A program made the translations under genes and the position numbers. 43,058 nucleotides of DNA, taken from positions 1 through 43,058 of the forward strand of contig JAOAPF010000373.1 in assembly GCA_025462755.1 (NCBI GenBank), in the 5' to 3' direction. Source of the DNA: Edaphobacter sp. (lineage in GTDB: Bacteria; Acidobacteriota; Terriglobia; Terriglobales; Acidobacteriaceae). The notes under the pieces are model-generated. The model was not told where the DNA came from. It saw nothing but the letters and a program-made list of their open reading frames with translations, and did not search any database. The number at the start of each line of letters is the position of its first letter. The first letter of the stretch is position 1. Below are positions 42,584 through 43,058 of this stretch, piece after piece.

Positions 42584-42606
42584 TTCGCTAGTTGCCAACT
42601 TACTGA

Positions 42607-43058
42607 TTAATTCCCAAACGGCGACGAGCCGGGCGTTGGCTGCTTCTGGGAGTACTTCACTGCGCCGCCCTTCTCATACTTCTGGGTCAGCTCGCCAATG
42701 TACACGCGGAAGATCTCTTCATGCTGTTGGTTCAGCAGCTTCTCGCGAGTCGCATTGAAGTTCTTCGCGATATCGTCCGCGGTCGGCTCCTGTTTGTCGA
42801 GGACACTCAGCACAACACCGGACCGCCCCGTATTGATCGGCCCCGAGATCGTACCCTTCGCCAGCGAGAACGCAACCGAACCCGGCCCGCTCATCGCGCC
42901 AAGCTCCGGCACCTGAGCCTCCTTGCCCACCAGGTCGCTCGTCTTCATCGGAAGATTCATCTCCGCGGCCGCCTTCTTCAGATCGTTCAACAGCTTCGCC
43001 CGGTCGTTCAGCTTTTTCAACTGCGCATTCATCAACTGCGGCACCTGCTGCTCGCGGT
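42607..43058 (-). CDS. PpiC/parvulin-type peptidyl-prolyl isomerase, C-terminal part only
   Basis: The frame is open from the right window edge to the TAA at 42607, so the N-terminus lies outside. About 150 residues are visible. The segment GAMSGPGSVAFSLAKGTISGPINTGRSGVVLSVLDKQEP is the end of a PpiD/SurA-type parvulin region (the substrate-binding side, with SGPINTGRSGVVL typical). A long C-terminal helix with NATREKLLNQQHEEIFRVYIGELTQKYE follows, and the tail GGAVKYSQKQP ends the protein, as in PpiD homologues. Such proteins are periplasmic folding factors anchored by an N-terminal helix. A strong terminator (42551-42583) follows. Family assignment rests on the C-terminal third alone. Confidence 0.78.
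   Translation of the reverse strand, partial: REQQVPQLMNAQLKKLNDRAKLLNDLKKAAAEMNLPMKTSDLVGKEAQVPELGAMSGPGSVAFSLAKGTISGPINTGRSGVVLSVLDKQEPTADDIAKNFNATREKLLNQQHEEIFRVYIGELTQKYEKGGAVKYSQKQPTPGSSPFGN

Noticed and set aside
1..43058. Mobile elements, CRISPR arrays, tRNA or rRNA genes
   Set aside because: No transposase, integrase or phage protein, no regularly spaced repeats and no cloverleaf or rRNA signature was recognised on either strand.

Overview
The window looks like chromosomal core sequence from an Acidobacteriota bacterium, probably class Terriglobia (Granulicella/Edaphobacter/Terriglobus-like). This is an inference from high GC, the protein families (DUF4142, TPM, a SCO protein with an N-terminal copper domain, tandem MacB-like permeases, a degenerate M1 peptidase with TPRs) and an LPS gene (lpxB) showing a Gram-negative envelope. 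Genes are dense. No intergenic gap exceeds 300 bp; the largest is about 210 bp at 7421-7629. I saw no tRNA, rRNA, CRISPR array, insertion sequence or prophage gene.

Left part, 1-8.5 kb: a TPM-domain exported protein cut by the window edge, a secreted DUF4142 protein, an S9 oligopeptidase, a SAM methyltransferase, an ABCB-type exporter, a small membrane protein, a small secreted charged protein and a lipoprotein joining a CusF-like domain to a SCO domain. From 8.6 to 16.2 kb: an MFS permease followed by two overlapping genes for an AddB-like Fe-S nuclease and an AddA/RecB-like helicase-nuclease, which together resemble a double-strand-break resection machine.

Centre, 16.2-23 kb: a complete phosphate module on the minus strand in the order phoB, phoR, pstS, pstC, pstA, pstB, phoU. 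Most junctions overlap or are very close, a hairpin follows pstS, and 11-bp-period direct repeats (candidate PHO boxes) lie upstream of both phoB and pstS. From 23 to 25.3 kb: a single-domain response regulator and a CHASE3-PAS histidine kinase.

Right part, 25.3-43 kb: threonine aldolase and hemW; an exported DUF1223 protein; a second ABC exporter with an unusual insertion in its nucleotide-binding domain; a coupled alpha/beta hydrolase and YdeI-like pair; lpxB, whose 5' end overlaps ydeI head to head; an exported M1-peptidase-like protein that has lost its catalytic residues; two tandem MacB-type permeases; malQ with two small downstream genes; an amidohydrolase; and the C-terminal part of a parvulin-type isomerase/chaperone cut by the right edge.

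At the scale of the whole window, the plus strand is clearly G-rich over C up to about 18 kb and clearly C-rich over G after about 25 kb, whichever strand the genes are on. This polarity is the one expected where two replication forks meet, so the replication terminus, or an inversion boundary, may lie in or near the pho-pst locus.
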